From SG-bin9 sp049323835 (GTDB taxonomy: Bacteria; Pseudomonadota; Alphaproteobacteria; Rhizobiales; Xanthobacteraceae): a stretch of 64,000 nucleotides of DNA. The DNA lies in assembly GCA_049323835.1 (NCBI GenBank), contig JBMOOJ010000111.1:7919-71918 (forward strand). The letters are read 5' to 3'. Numbering within the stretch: position 1 is the stretch's first letter; every line of letters begins with the position of its first letter. The position numbers and the translations under genes are program-made. This document shows positions 25,739 to 33,417 of this stretch, in pieces. The notes under the pieces were generated by a model, which was given only the letters and a program-made list of their open reading frames with translations, did not search any database and was not told where the DNA came from.

Positions 25739-26743
25739 TCAGGATTTCGGGACGCGACCTGTCGACGCGCGCAATACCAGGCCATCCGGCGGCAACGCTT
25801 TGATTGCCTTCGGTTTCTTCTTGGCCGCGAGCGCCACCAGCAGTTCGGTCGCAGCCTCCCCCATCTGCTCGGTCGGCATGCGGACGGTGGTCAACTGTGG
25901 ATAGAGCATGGTGGCGACGGGTGCGTCGTGAAGACCGATCACTGAAATATCTTCAGGGATGCGCAGCCGCGCTTCATGGATGATCGCCATCGCGCCCGCG
26001 GCCGTGACGAGCGTGGCGCCAAGCACGGCGGTCGGCCTGGCCTTAAGGACCGAGCGCATCGCCTCCGCACCGCCCTCGGCCGTATAGCCGGCCGTGGCCA
26101 ACAGCGCCGGATCGAAGGCGATGCCGTGACGTTTCAGCGCCGCCCGATAGCCTTCGATACGTTCCGCCGCGTTGAATCCGCCGGGCCGGCCGGCCAGATG
26201 GGCGATGCGGCGGTGCCCAAGCGAAACCAGATGATCGATCGCGATCTCGGCCGCCGCACGGCTATCCAGGTAGACGGAGTACGGCGCCTTGCCGAGCTTG
26301 CGGTTCAGCAGAACATAGGGCACGCGCGCGGCCTCGAGCTCGCGCCGCAAATCGGCATCGTCGTCGAGGCTGGCAACCAGAAGTCCGTCAACTCGGTTAC
26401 TGTGCGCGAGCCGCTGGTAGACCGAGTCGATCGTGCCCGCTTCCCGATGCGCGATCAGCAACGAATAACCATGGCGCAACGCGGATTTCTCGGCCCCACG
26501 GATAGCGGCGGAAAACACAGGGTTATCGAGCTGCGGGACAACAAGACCGAACGTCTTCGACTTCGATGTCCTGAGGCTGCGCGCGAGTTCATTCGGAGCG
26601 TAATCGAGTTCGCGCGCGCTCTTGAGAATCCGGTCGCGGGTTTCTTCCCTGATGCGCTGCGTCGACTCTCCCCGGAGCACGCGGGACACCGTCGAGATAT
26701 CGACTCCCGCCAGCTTCGCGACATCGGTCAGTTTGGAACGCAC
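25739..26743 (-). CDS. LacI-family transcriptional regulator
   Basis: A 334-residue repressor with an N-terminal helix-turn-helix (LTDVAKLAGVDISTVSRVL) and a hinge near residue 50 (APNELARSLRTSKS). A periplasmic-binding-protein-like effector domain follows (GLVVPQLDNPVF, DGLLVASLDDD, VIGLHDAPVATMLYPQLTTV). The start is a GTG at 26743. It is first in line on the minus strand and 86 bp upstream of the FAD-oxidase start, so it most likely controls the polyol-type operon in response to a sugar or polyol. Confidence 0.92.
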   Translation of the reverse strand: MRSKLTDVAKLAGVDISTVSRVLRGESTQRIREETRDRILKSARELDYAPNELARSLRTSKSKTFGLVVPQLDNPVFSAAIRGAEKSALRHGYSLLIAHREAGTIDSVYQRLAHSNRVDGLLVASLDDDADLRRELEAARVPYVLLNRKLGKAPYSVYLDSRAAAEIAIDHLVSLGHRRIAHLAGRPGGFNAAERIEGYRAALKRHGIAFDPALLATAGYTAEGGAEAMRSVLKARPTAVLGATLVTAAGAMAIIHEARLRIPEDISVIGLHDAPVATMLYPQLTTVRMPTEQMGEAATELLVALAAKKKPKAIKALPPDGLVLRASTGRVPKS

Positions 26744-26755
26744 GTTTCAGCCATC

Positions 26756-26799
26756 TGTCCTGCAAACAGACTACTCATACCGCCATTGATTGCAGGACA
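26756..26799. repeat. 10-bp inverted repeat upstream of the LacI-family gene
   Basis: TGTCCTGCAA (26756-26765) and its exact complement TTGCAGGACA (26790-26799) flank 24 bases in the promoter of the LacI-type gene, 13 bp before its start. It could be two separated half-sites or a transcript stem. No related motif is seen elsewhere in the window. Confidence 0.45.
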
Positions 26800-26837
26800 C
26801 CAGCGCAAGCGCACGATCGAGCGCGACTTGCCTCACC

Positions 26838-27506
26838 TCAGGTATTGAGAGCCTCCAGCTTGCGCCTGTCTGCGAGCAGAATACGACGCGCCGATGGCAA
26901 CGAGATCAAGCCGGCCTCCTCAAGATGCGTCAGCGTGCGAGATACGGTCTCGATCGTCAGGCCGAGGTAGTCGGCAATGTCCTGACGCGACATCGGCAGT
27001 TCGATTTCAGCGCGCCTTGTCCGCTCCGCCATCTCCAACAGGAAGGAGGCGACACGCTCTTCAGCCCGCCTCACCAGCAAGACCAGGTGCTTCCGTGCGT
27101 TCTGAAGTTCACGCACCGTTGCCTGCCACAGCTCGCGAGATAGATCCGGATCGAGACTTGCCACTGCAAGATGCGACGAACGCTGGACAATCCTGACCCT
27201 GGCTTCCGTCACGGCCTCTGCGGACATCGCTCGAAAGTCGCCAGCCTCGAAGCCGAAGTAGTCGCCGGGGAGATAGAACGCGCCGATCTGCCGCCGGCCG
27301 TCGCTCAGCACCGAGTAGACGCGAACCGCGCCGGAAACGACCTGATAGATGAACTCGGTAGGCTCGCCCTCTCCATAAATCTCTTCGTTGCGGACGAAGC
27401 GGGCGGGGGGAGTTTGCGCCGCCGGGCAGGCATTCTGCCAATGGCCATTTTGTGCAACTGGACCAAACCGCTTTGGGGTGGCATGAACCGATTCAATCGC
27501 CTGCAT
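26838..27506 (-). CDS. fixK: FixK-type Crp/Fnr transcriptional regulator
   Basis: A Crp/Fnr regulator that activates micro-oxic genes at TTGAT-N4-ATCAA boxes. It has a cyclic-nucleotide-like beta barrel (residues about 40-120) and a C-terminal helix-turn-helix with DIADYLGLTIETVSRTLTHL, whose E-SR recognition residues match FNR/FixK. The FNR cysteine cluster is absent. Where, from memory, the FixK2 proteins carry a redox-active Cys (before RxDIADYLGL), this protein has Ser. The start at 27506 has GGAGAG upstream; ATG 27518 is an alternative. It diverges from fixLJ and has a FixJ-like site upstream. Confidence 0.9.
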   Translation of the reverse strand: MQAIESVHATPKRFGPVAQNGHWQNACPAAQTPPARFVRNEEIYGEGEPTEFIYQVVSGAVRVYSVLSDGRRQIGAFYLPGDYFGFEAGDFRAMSAEAVTEARVRIVQRSSHLAVASLDPDLSRELWQATVRELQNARKHLVLLVRRAEERVASFLLEMAERTRRAEIELPMSRQDIADYLGLTIETVSRTLTHLEEAGLISLPSARRILLADRRKLEALNT

Positions 27507-27572
27507 GGAGCTCTCCATCGTTTGAGCAAGCGATACCGGCGAACCCGATCCGGTGATATTCAGATCATCTGC

Positions 27573-27590
27573 CTAAGGGCTGATACGTAG
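27573..27590 (-). promoter_or_regulatory. FixJ-like binding site upstream of fixK
   Basis: On minus this reads CTACGTATCAGCCCTTAG, resembling the reported FixJ-phosphate site pattern (TA[CA]GTA, six bases, CCTTA). It lies 67-84 bp before the fixK start, the place expected for FixLJ activation of fixK. Confidence 0.6.
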
Positions 27591-27627
27591 GAGCGGATCA
27601 GGTTCGTCGTCGGCAACGATAATCATT

Positions 27628-29154
27628 ATGAATCAAAGGATTACAGATCTTCTCAGGGCCACGCTGGCACAGGCCAAACAAGTGCCCGCCTCCCCCTATC
27701 TGCTGGCGGCGATCAGCGTTGCCGCTTTCGCGTCCTTTGCGAGCGCGCTGGAGTGGCTGCTCGGCGATGCTCCGGTCAAGCTTGTCCTGATCCCGTCGAT
27801 CATTCTTGCAAGCACCATGAGCGGATTTTGCGCGGCGCTCACCGCGGCTGCGCTCGCCATGCTTGGGCTGATCGCGATTCCGTATCCGCCCTTCGGCGCT
27901 GAATCCTTCATTGATCTGACGGCGTTCGGCCTGATCGGCGCCAGCATCGCGTTCTGGGGCCATTCCAATATCGAAAGCAGGCAGCAAGCGGTCGACACCG
28001 CGCATGACCTGTCTGGGATGGCAAACGATCTGCGTGCCCGGGAGGCGCACCTGAACTCCATTCTGGAAACGGTGCCCGACGCCATGGTCGTGATCAACGA
28101 GGCCGGCATCGTGCAATCTTTCAGCAAGACCGCCGAACGGCTGTTCGGTCATCGCTCGCCGGATGTGGTCGGCCAGAACATCCGCATACTCATGCCTGAG
28201 CCGTATCGCAGCCAGCACGATGGCTATCTTGAGCGCTATCGCCGCACCGGGGAAAAACGCATCATCGGCATTGGACGTGTCGTCGTTGGTGAACGCAAGG
28301 ATGGAACCACGTTTCCCATGGAGCTCGCCATCGGCGAAATGCGATCGAACAACATCAGATTCTTCACCGGCTTCATTCGCGACCTCAGCGAACGCCAGCA
28401 GACGGAAGCGAGACTACAGGAGCTTCAATCCGAGCTGATTCACATATCGAGACTGAGCGCGCTCGGCGAAATGGCCTCGGCCCTCGCGCACGAGCTGAAC
28501 CAGCCCCTGTCGGCGATCGCGAACTACCTGAAAGGATCGCGCCGGTTGCTCGAACGTCAGCAGACCCCGGAAGCAAATGTCATTTCGGACGCTATCGACA
28601 AGGCTGCCGATCAGTCTCTGCGCGCAGGGCAAATCATCCGGCGGTTGCGCGATTTCGTTGCGCGCGGTGAAAGCGAGAAGCGCGTCGAAAGCCTGCGCAA
28701 GCTTGTGGAAGAAGCGAGCGCGCTGGCGCTCGTCGGCGCCAAGGATTGCGGGATTCGCGTCTCGTTCCGCTTCGATTCGGAAGCAGATCTGGTGCTGGCC
28801 GATCGCGTCCAGATTCAGCAAGTCATCCTCAATCTGGTTCGCAACGCGATCGAAGCGATGGAAGCGACCGAACAGCGGGACCTCACGCTCACCACGCGGA
28901 GCACCGAACCGGGAATGCTCGAAGTCGCCGTCACCGATACCGGAACCGGACTTGCGCCGGAGATTCTGCCGCAACTGTTTCAGCCTTTCATCACCACCAA
29001 GGCCAGTGGCATGGGTGTCGGGCTATCGATCTCGCGCTCGATTATCGAGGCGCACGGCGGACGGATCGTGGCGGAGGCGAACCCGGCAGGTGGAACGATC
29101 TTTCGCTTTTCGCTACGCAGTGTAACTCGGGAGGAAGCCGAAAATGCCGGCTAA
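27628..29154 (+). CDS. fixL: Oxygen sensor histidine kinase FixL
   Basis: A 508-residue membrane kinase. Hydrophobic helices span residues about 24-112. The heme-PAS domain (about 138-255) has the ligand His197 in YRSQHDGY and the switch Arg217 in IIGIGR, as in Bradyrhizobium FixL. The kinase core has phospho-acceptor His288 in ALAHELNQPL, then NLVRNAIEAM, DTGTGL and GVGLSIS boxes. Oxygen on the heme turns the kinase off, so low oxygen triggers FixJ phosphorylation. It overlaps fixJ by 11 bp. Confidence 0.97.
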   Translation: MNQRITDLLRATLAQAKQVPASPYLLAAISVAAFASFASALEWLLGDAPVKLVLIPSIILASTMSGFCAALTAAALAMLGLIAIPYPPFGAESFIDLTAFGLIGASIAFWGHSNIESRQQAVDTAHDLSGMANDLRAREAHLNSILETVPDAMVVINEAGIVQSFSKTAERLFGHRSPDVVGQNIRILMPEPYRSQHDGYLERYRRTGEKRIIGIGRVVVGERKDGTTFPMELAIGEMRSNNIRFFTGFIRDLSERQQTEARLQELQSELIHISRLSALGEMASALAHELNQPLSAIANYLKGSRRLLERQQTPEANVISDAIDKAADQSLRAGQIIRRLRDFVARGESEKRVESLRKLVEEASALALVGAKDCGIRVSFRFDSEADLVLADRVQIQQVILNLVRNAIEAMEATEQRDLTLTTRSTEPGMLEVAVTDTGTGLAPEILPQLFQPFITTKASGMGVGLSISRSIIEAHGGRIVAEANPAGGTIFRFSLRSVTREEAENAG

Positions 29155-29767
29155 TGCCTGGATCGACGTCATCGATGATGACGACGCGGTTCGCGACTCC
29201 ATTTCCTTCCTTCTGGAAGCCAACGGCTTCAAGGTGCGCGTGCACAGTTCTGGTTCGGATTTCCTTGCCGCCATGCCCCTGGAAAACATCGGCTGCATCG
29301 TTTCAGATATCCGCATGCCGGGAGCCAGCGGCATCGATGTACTTGCGCGGTTGCGCGAGAGCGGGATCGACGTCCCAGTCATTATCATGACCGGCCATGG
29401 CGACGTGCCGCTGGCCGTCGAAGCCATGAAGCTCGGCGCCTTCGATTTCTTTGAGAAGCCGTTCGACGAAGAGGTGATGGTGACCGCGGTCCGCAGCGCG
29501 CTGGAACGGACTCGGTCGAAAAAGGAGTCGGACGCAGACAGGGCCGAAATCCACCGGCGTGTCGGCCTTCTCACCGGCCGGGAGCGCGACGTCCTAGCCG
29601 GGCTGGTTACGGGGCATCCGAACAAGATCATCGCCTTCAATCTCGGCATCAGCCCGCGAACGGTCGAGATCTACCGGGCCAATATCATGACAAAGATGCA
29701 GGCGGGGAGCTTGTCGGAGCTCGTGCGGATGATCGTTACGTCCGACGTCGGGATCGAACCGAAGTGA
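29144..29767 (+). CDS. fixJ: Response regulator FixJ
   Basis: A 207-residue regulator with an N-terminal receiver (acidic pocket DDDD, phospho-acceptor Asp55 in SDIRMPG, Lys in FEKPF) and a C-terminal LuxR-type helix-turn-helix (LTGRERDVLAGLVTG, then NLGISPRTVEIYRANIM). Phosphorylated FixJ should activate fixK at the site at 27573. It starts at ATG 29144 with GGGAGGA upstream and overlaps fixL. Confidence 0.97.
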   Translation: MPANAWIDVIDDDDAVRDSISFLLEANGFKVRVHSSGSDFLAAMPLENIGCIVSDIRMPGASGIDVLARLRESGIDVPVIIMTGHGDVPLAVEAMKLGAFDFFEKPFDEEVMVTAVRSALERTRSKKESDADRAEIHRRVGLLTGRERDVLAGLVTGHPNKIIAFNLGISPRTVEIYRANIMTKMQAGSLSELVRMIVTSDVGIEPK

Positions 29768-29776
29768 CGCCGGACT

Positions 29777-29790
29777 TTGACTAATATCAA
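29777..29790. promoter_or_regulatory. FixK/FNR box before the response-regulator gene
   Basis: TTGACTAATATCAA, one mismatch from the TTGAT-N4-ATCAA consensus. If centred at -41.5, transcription would begin 22 nt before the next start codon. Confidence 0.65.
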
Positions 29791-29846
29791 GGAAACCCAC
29801 GGGTGATGCCTTGTAATGGGCCGCTTGACGGTGGCGGCCTCTTTCT

Positions 29847-30245
29847 ATGCACTCTCATGAACAGACTTCACCGGATTCTCAGCGGGCAACAATCCTTGTC
29901 GTCGATGACGATCCGGCCGTGCTCAGTTCGCTCGGGTTTCTGTTTGAGATCGAAGGCTTCACGGTCCAGCTTTATCCCAACGGCGCCGCACTCTTGATGG
30001 AGACGGCAATTCCAGCCGTGGGCTGCCTGGTTGTCGATTACCGCCTGCCCGATATCTCCGGTCTGGAGCTGATCAGCATCCTTCGCGCTCGCCGGGTTGC
30101 GATCCCGGCTGTCCTCATCACAACCTCGCCGACGCCAGCAATTCTGGCGGAAGCGGCGCAATCCTCTGTCAGCGTCATCGAGAAGCCTTTGCTGACCGGT
30201 GCGCTTTTCGAGCAGGTCCGCCGCGTGCTTTCGCTTCCCTCCTGA
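29847..30245 (+). CDS. Single-domain response regulator (FixJ-receiver-like)
   Basis: A 132-residue stand-alone receiver with ILVVDDDPAVLSSLGFL, phospho-acceptor Asp64 in VVDYRLPD and Lys in SVIEKPLL. It has no output domain. The sequence is closest in style to FixJ receivers. In Bradyrhizobium a small receiver, RrpA, is encoded beside fixK2; this may be its counterpart. It could be a phosphate sink or partner for FixL. It has its own FixK box. Confidence 0.85.
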   Translation: MHSHEQTSPDSQRATILVVDDDPAVLSSLGFLFEIEGFTVQLYPNGAALLMETAIPAVGCLVVDYRLPDISGLELISILRARRVAIPAVLITTSPTPAILAEAAQSSVSVIEKPLLTGALFEQVRRVLSLPS

Positions 30246-30247
30246 CG

Positions 30248-30433
30248 CTAAAAGGGACGTCTGCGCGGCCTTGCGGTACCGTGCAGACTGATGATCCTGG
30301 CGGCAGGAGCCTGCTGCGAGCTATCACGCTTCTCAGTTGGTCTGGACTGCCGGCCGGCACGCCGGCGCCAGAGCATCAGTCCAACGAAGGCAGCACCGCG
30401 AAGCGCGGAAAGGACAAGATTGATCGGTTTCAT
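30248..30433 (-). CDS. 61-aa single-span membrane peptide with its own FixK box
   Basis: A 61-residue reading frame starting MKPINLVLSALRGAAFVGLM and continuing into a basic, proline- and arginine-rich tail (WRRRAGRQ to RPRRRPF). It predicts one helix, then a positively charged cytoplasmic tail. A run of seven to eight G precedes the ATG at 30433. The FixK box at 30486-30499 is placed so that transcription would start about 18 nt upstream. It lies after ccoS and converges on the response-regulator gene. I do not recognise the family. Confidence 0.5.
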   Translation of the reverse strand: MKPINLVLSALRGAAFVGLMLWRRRAGRQSRPTEKRDSSQQAPAARIISLHGTARPRRRPF

Positions 30434-30485
30434 GGCCGCCCCCCCCGGAATCGGCAGAAGCATACTGCAGTACATGCGAAGATGG

Positions 30486-30499
30486 TTGATCTGGATCAA
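30486..30499. promoter_or_regulatory. Perfect FixK/FNR box next to the ccoS stop codon
   Basis: TTGATCTGGATCAA, a perfect consensus palindrome. It abuts the ccoS stop (30500) and points to the 61-aa peptide gene on minus (start 30433). Confidence 0.8.
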
Positions 30500-30655
30500 T
30501 CAGCGGCTTTCTCGCAGATCGTCGTCCAACAACGCCCTGATCGCTGAACCCTGGAGATCGTCGAACTGACCGTTTCGCAGCGACCAGACAAATGCTCCCA
30601 GCCCCGCAAGCCCAAGGCCAAGCGCAATCGGCAAAAGGAAAACAATGACGTTCAT
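30500..30655 (-). CDS. ccoS: cbb3 oxidase assembly protein CcoS (FixS)
   Basis: A 51-residue single-helix protein (MNVIVFLLPIALGLGLAGLG, then AFVWSLRNGQFDDLQGSA). The WSLRNGQFDDL motif is diagnostic of CcoS/FixS, which is required to load heme and copper into cbb3 oxidase. It overlaps ccoI by ATGA and ends the ccoNOQPGHIS operon. Confidence 0.95.
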   Translation of the reverse strand: MNVIVFLLPIALGLGLAGLGAFVWSLRNGQFDDLQGSAIRALLDDDLRESR

Positions 30656-32892
30656 GACGTTGTCGCCAGCGGCTTTAGTTGGGTTGTGTTTGGTTTGGCA
30701 GGTCGCGCGGCGCTTCTGAGGCGAACCGCATTCAGCGTGACCAGTATCGACGATCCTGACATCGCTGCCGCAGCGATCAACGGAGTCACAAAGCCGGTGA
30801 CCGCCAACGGCACCGCAATCAAGTTGTAGACAACGGCAAGCGCCAGATTCTGGCGCATCAACCGTCGCGCCACTCGCGACACGTCAATACAATCCATGAC
30901 CGGCCGCAAGCTCTCGCCAACGAATATGCCGTCCGACTTGGCGCGCGACAGATCCGCAGCCGTAACCGGCGATAGCGAGACGTGCGCGGAAGCCAGAGCC
31001 GCAGCATCGTTGATTCCGTCGCCGACCATCAGCAGCTTCCGCCCTGCCTTTTGCAAGGCTGCGACATAGGCCACTTTCTGCTGCGGTTTGATGCTAGCGA
31101 GCCATCCTTCGACCCCGAGCGCCGTTGCGATCGGCGCTACGGCGGCAGAACGATCGCCGGAAAGGATTCGCACATCGAGCCCTTCATGCATCAGATCTGA
31201 GACGCATCGCATCGCATCCGGCCGAAGGATCTGCGCGACAGCAAACACGATACGAGCATCACCGTAGCGGAATGCGATCAAAGATCGACCTGCCGCCGCC
31301 GCATCGATTGCAGAATCTTGCTCGATTCCGCAGAATGCAAGACTTCCAAGACGCATCTCCCTGCCATCGTTCAGCGCAACGATGCCCTCGCCTTGCTGCT
31401 CCCGAGCATCGGCAAACGGGCACATCCCCTCCGCCGAACGGGCGAGCGCAATCGCGAGCGGATGCCTACTGGAAAGCGCCAGCCGCGCTGCAAGAGCGGC
31501 AATGCCCGGTTCGACTGGCAAAATAGGTTCAAGCCGTGTGTCCGGTGTCGTCAGGGTTCCGGTTTTGTCGAACACAACAACATCGACGTCCGCGAAACGC
31601 TCGATGGCGTCGCCTGCGTTGAGCAGCACGCCGGAACGGAACAAACGACCCGCCGCCACGATCTGCACGACCGGCACTGCGAGCGCAAGCGCGCAGGGAC
31701 AAGTGATGATCAGCACCGAAATCGCGGCCACGAGGGAGTCGTGCACCGAAGCACCGGACACGAGCCAGCCGGCCGCCGTAAGCGCCGCCATCGAATGCAC
31801 GACCGGCGCATAGAGCCTGGCAGCGCGATCGGCAAGGCGCATGTAACGCGATTTGGCGGCAGTTGCCTGCTCGACCAGCCGTTCGATTTCTTCGATCAAA
31901 CTATCCTTCGATGACGCGGCGATGCGCAGCTCCAGTACTCCCGACTGATTGAGGCTTCCGGAATAAACGCGGTCGCCCGCTTGAACCGTCCGTGCGAGCG
32001 TCTCGCCTGTCACAAGGCCTTCGTCGAGCAAAGACTGACCCGAGATAATCTCCGCATCGGCCGGCACTCGCTGTCCCGCGGACAGCAAGACCCGATCACC
32101 CGGATTCAATGCACTCGCGGGGACGACGGAAATCTTCCCGTCTTCGCCGAGACGGCTCGCCGTCTCGGCCTTGAGCGCAGCGAGATTGCTTGCGACCGAG
32201 AGCGTGCGAGCCCGCATTTGATGATCGAGGTAGCGCCCGCATAGCAGAAAGAAGATCAGCATCACCGCCGAATCGAAATATGCGTGAACGCCATGCGTCA
32301 CGGTCTCGAAGAGCGATAGGCCGAGCGCAAGCACAATCCCGATCGAGATCGGCACATCCATATTGACCTGCCCTGTCCGCAAAGCATTCCAGGCACTGGC
32401 GAAGAACGGCCGGCCGGAGTATGTAGCCGCGGGCAGCGCGATCAGCGCGGACAGCCAGTGAAAGAGATCGCGGGTTTCGGCATTGATGTCGGTGGCGTTG
32501 CCAGACCACACCGAAATCGACAGCAGCATGATGTTCATCGCGGCGAAGCCGGCAACCGCGAGACAGATCAGCAAATCTCGGCCGCGACTGGCACCGTCGT
32601 CTTCGACCTCGGCCTGAACGAAGGGGTACGCGCGATATCCCATCTCGCGCAACCGGTCGATCACCGCGTTGGGCTGCATCATCCGATCGTCCCAGGCGAC
32701 CGCCAGACGCTTGGTCGAGAAGTTGAGCCGGGCCTCGCGCAAACCCGGAATTTGACCGAGCGCCGTTTCGATCCGGCGAATACAGCCGGCACAGTGGACG
32801 CCGTCGACCGCCAGATCCATGCGAGCGGATCCATCTGCATGCCTGACGAGAGACGAAAAGTCCTCCCGGCCTTGAACGAGCGCCGTCGCCAT
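30652..32892 (-). CDS. ccoI: Copper-transporting P1B-ATPase CcoI (FixI)
   Basis: A 746-residue Cu+ ATPase that exports copper for CuB of cbb3 oxidase. It has an N-terminal heavy-metal domain (GVHCAGC near residue 33), the membrane CPC motif in TCPCALA, the phosphorylation site DKTGT and GDGINDAAAL. It lies 3 bp after ccoH and overlaps ccoS, so it is an assembly enzyme rather than a resistance pump. Confidence 0.96.
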   Translation of the reverse strand: MATALVQGREDFSSLVRHADGSARMDLAVDGVHCAGCIRRIETALGQIPGLREARLNFSTKRLAVAWDDRMMQPNAVIDRLREMGYRAYPFVQAEVEDDGASRGRDLLICLAVAGFAAMNIMLLSISVWSGNATDINAETRDLFHWLSALIALPAATYSGRPFFASAWNALRTGQVNMDVPISIGIVLALGLSLFETVTHGVHAYFDSAVMLIFFLLCGRYLDHQMRARTLSVASNLAALKAETASRLGEDGKISVVPASALNPGDRVLLSAGQRVPADAEIISGQSLLDEGLVTGETLARTVQAGDRVYSGSLNQSGVLELRIAASSKDSLIEEIERLVEQATAAKSRYMRLADRAARLYAPVVHSMAALTAAGWLVSGASVHDSLVAAISVLIITCPCALALAVPVVQIVAAGRLFRSGVLLNAGDAIERFADVDVVVFDKTGTLTTPDTRLEPILPVEPGIAALAARLALSSRHPLAIALARSAEGMCPFADAREQQGEGIVALNDGREMRLGSLAFCGIEQDSAIDAAAAGRSLIAFRYGDARIVFAVAQILRPDAMRCVSDLMHEGLDVRILSGDRSAAVAPIATALGVEGWLASIKPQQKVAYVAALQKAGRKLLMVGDGINDAAALASAHVSLSPVTAADLSRAKSDGIFVGESLRPVMDCIDVSRVARRLMRQNLALAVVYNLIAVPLAVTGFVTPLIAAAAMSGSSILVTLNAVRLRSAARPAKPNTTQLKPLATTS

Positions 32893-32895
32893 CGG

Positions 32896-33417
32896 TCAGC
32901 TCCTCGACGGAATAAACAGGCGATTGACCGACCGGAACATCACGGCTTCGCGCTCGCTGATCGTGAACTCGAGCCGCCACAGTCCCGATTCCGCATCGAG
33001 CGGGACAACGAACCGCCCAGGTGACCGCTCTTCAGCCTCCAGCACGATGTCGCGGTTGCGGACGACGGGATGGGCGAGCTTGCCCTTGAGTGCGAGCTCG
33101 CCGGGCAACTTTCCCTCACCTGGCTTCACCCTGATATCAAGCTGCACGCCGCTGCCCGCGAAGCTGATGCTGACATCGACGTGCCAGTTGCGGCGAACCT
33201 GTTCCTCCGCGGCTGCGATCTGCGAGTTGAAGGCCAAACCGGCCTTGTAGGCGTTTTCCGCATCGACCCCCGGAAATGTCTTGAGAGCGAAGCGGAGCAT
33301 CGCCCCGTTGACTACCGCAACTAGAACAAAGAAGCCGATCAGGCAAAACAGTACAAAGCGGCCCGTGATGCGGAAACCCTGCGATACGGAAGCGTCTGCC
33401 ATCGGACTGCCTTTCAT
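32896..33417 (-). CDS. ccoH: cbb3 oxidase assembly protein CcoH (FixH)
   Basis: A 173-residue protein with one N-terminal helix (residues about 20-42) and a periplasmic FixH domain (AYKAGLAFNSQIAAAEEQ, then NWHVDVSI). It helps assemble cbb3 oxidase. The ATG at 33417 overlaps the ccoG stop (ATGA); an internal ATG at 33402 is the alternative start. Confidence 0.93.
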   Translation of the reverse strand: MKGSPMADASVSQGFRITGRFVLFCLIGFFVLVAVVNGAMLRFALKTFPGVDAENAYKAGLAFNSQIAAAEEQVRRNWHVDVSISFAGSGVQLDIRVKPGEGKLPGELALKGKLAHPVVRNRDIVLEAEERSPGRFVVPLDAESGLWRLEFTISEREAVMFRSVNRLFIPSRS

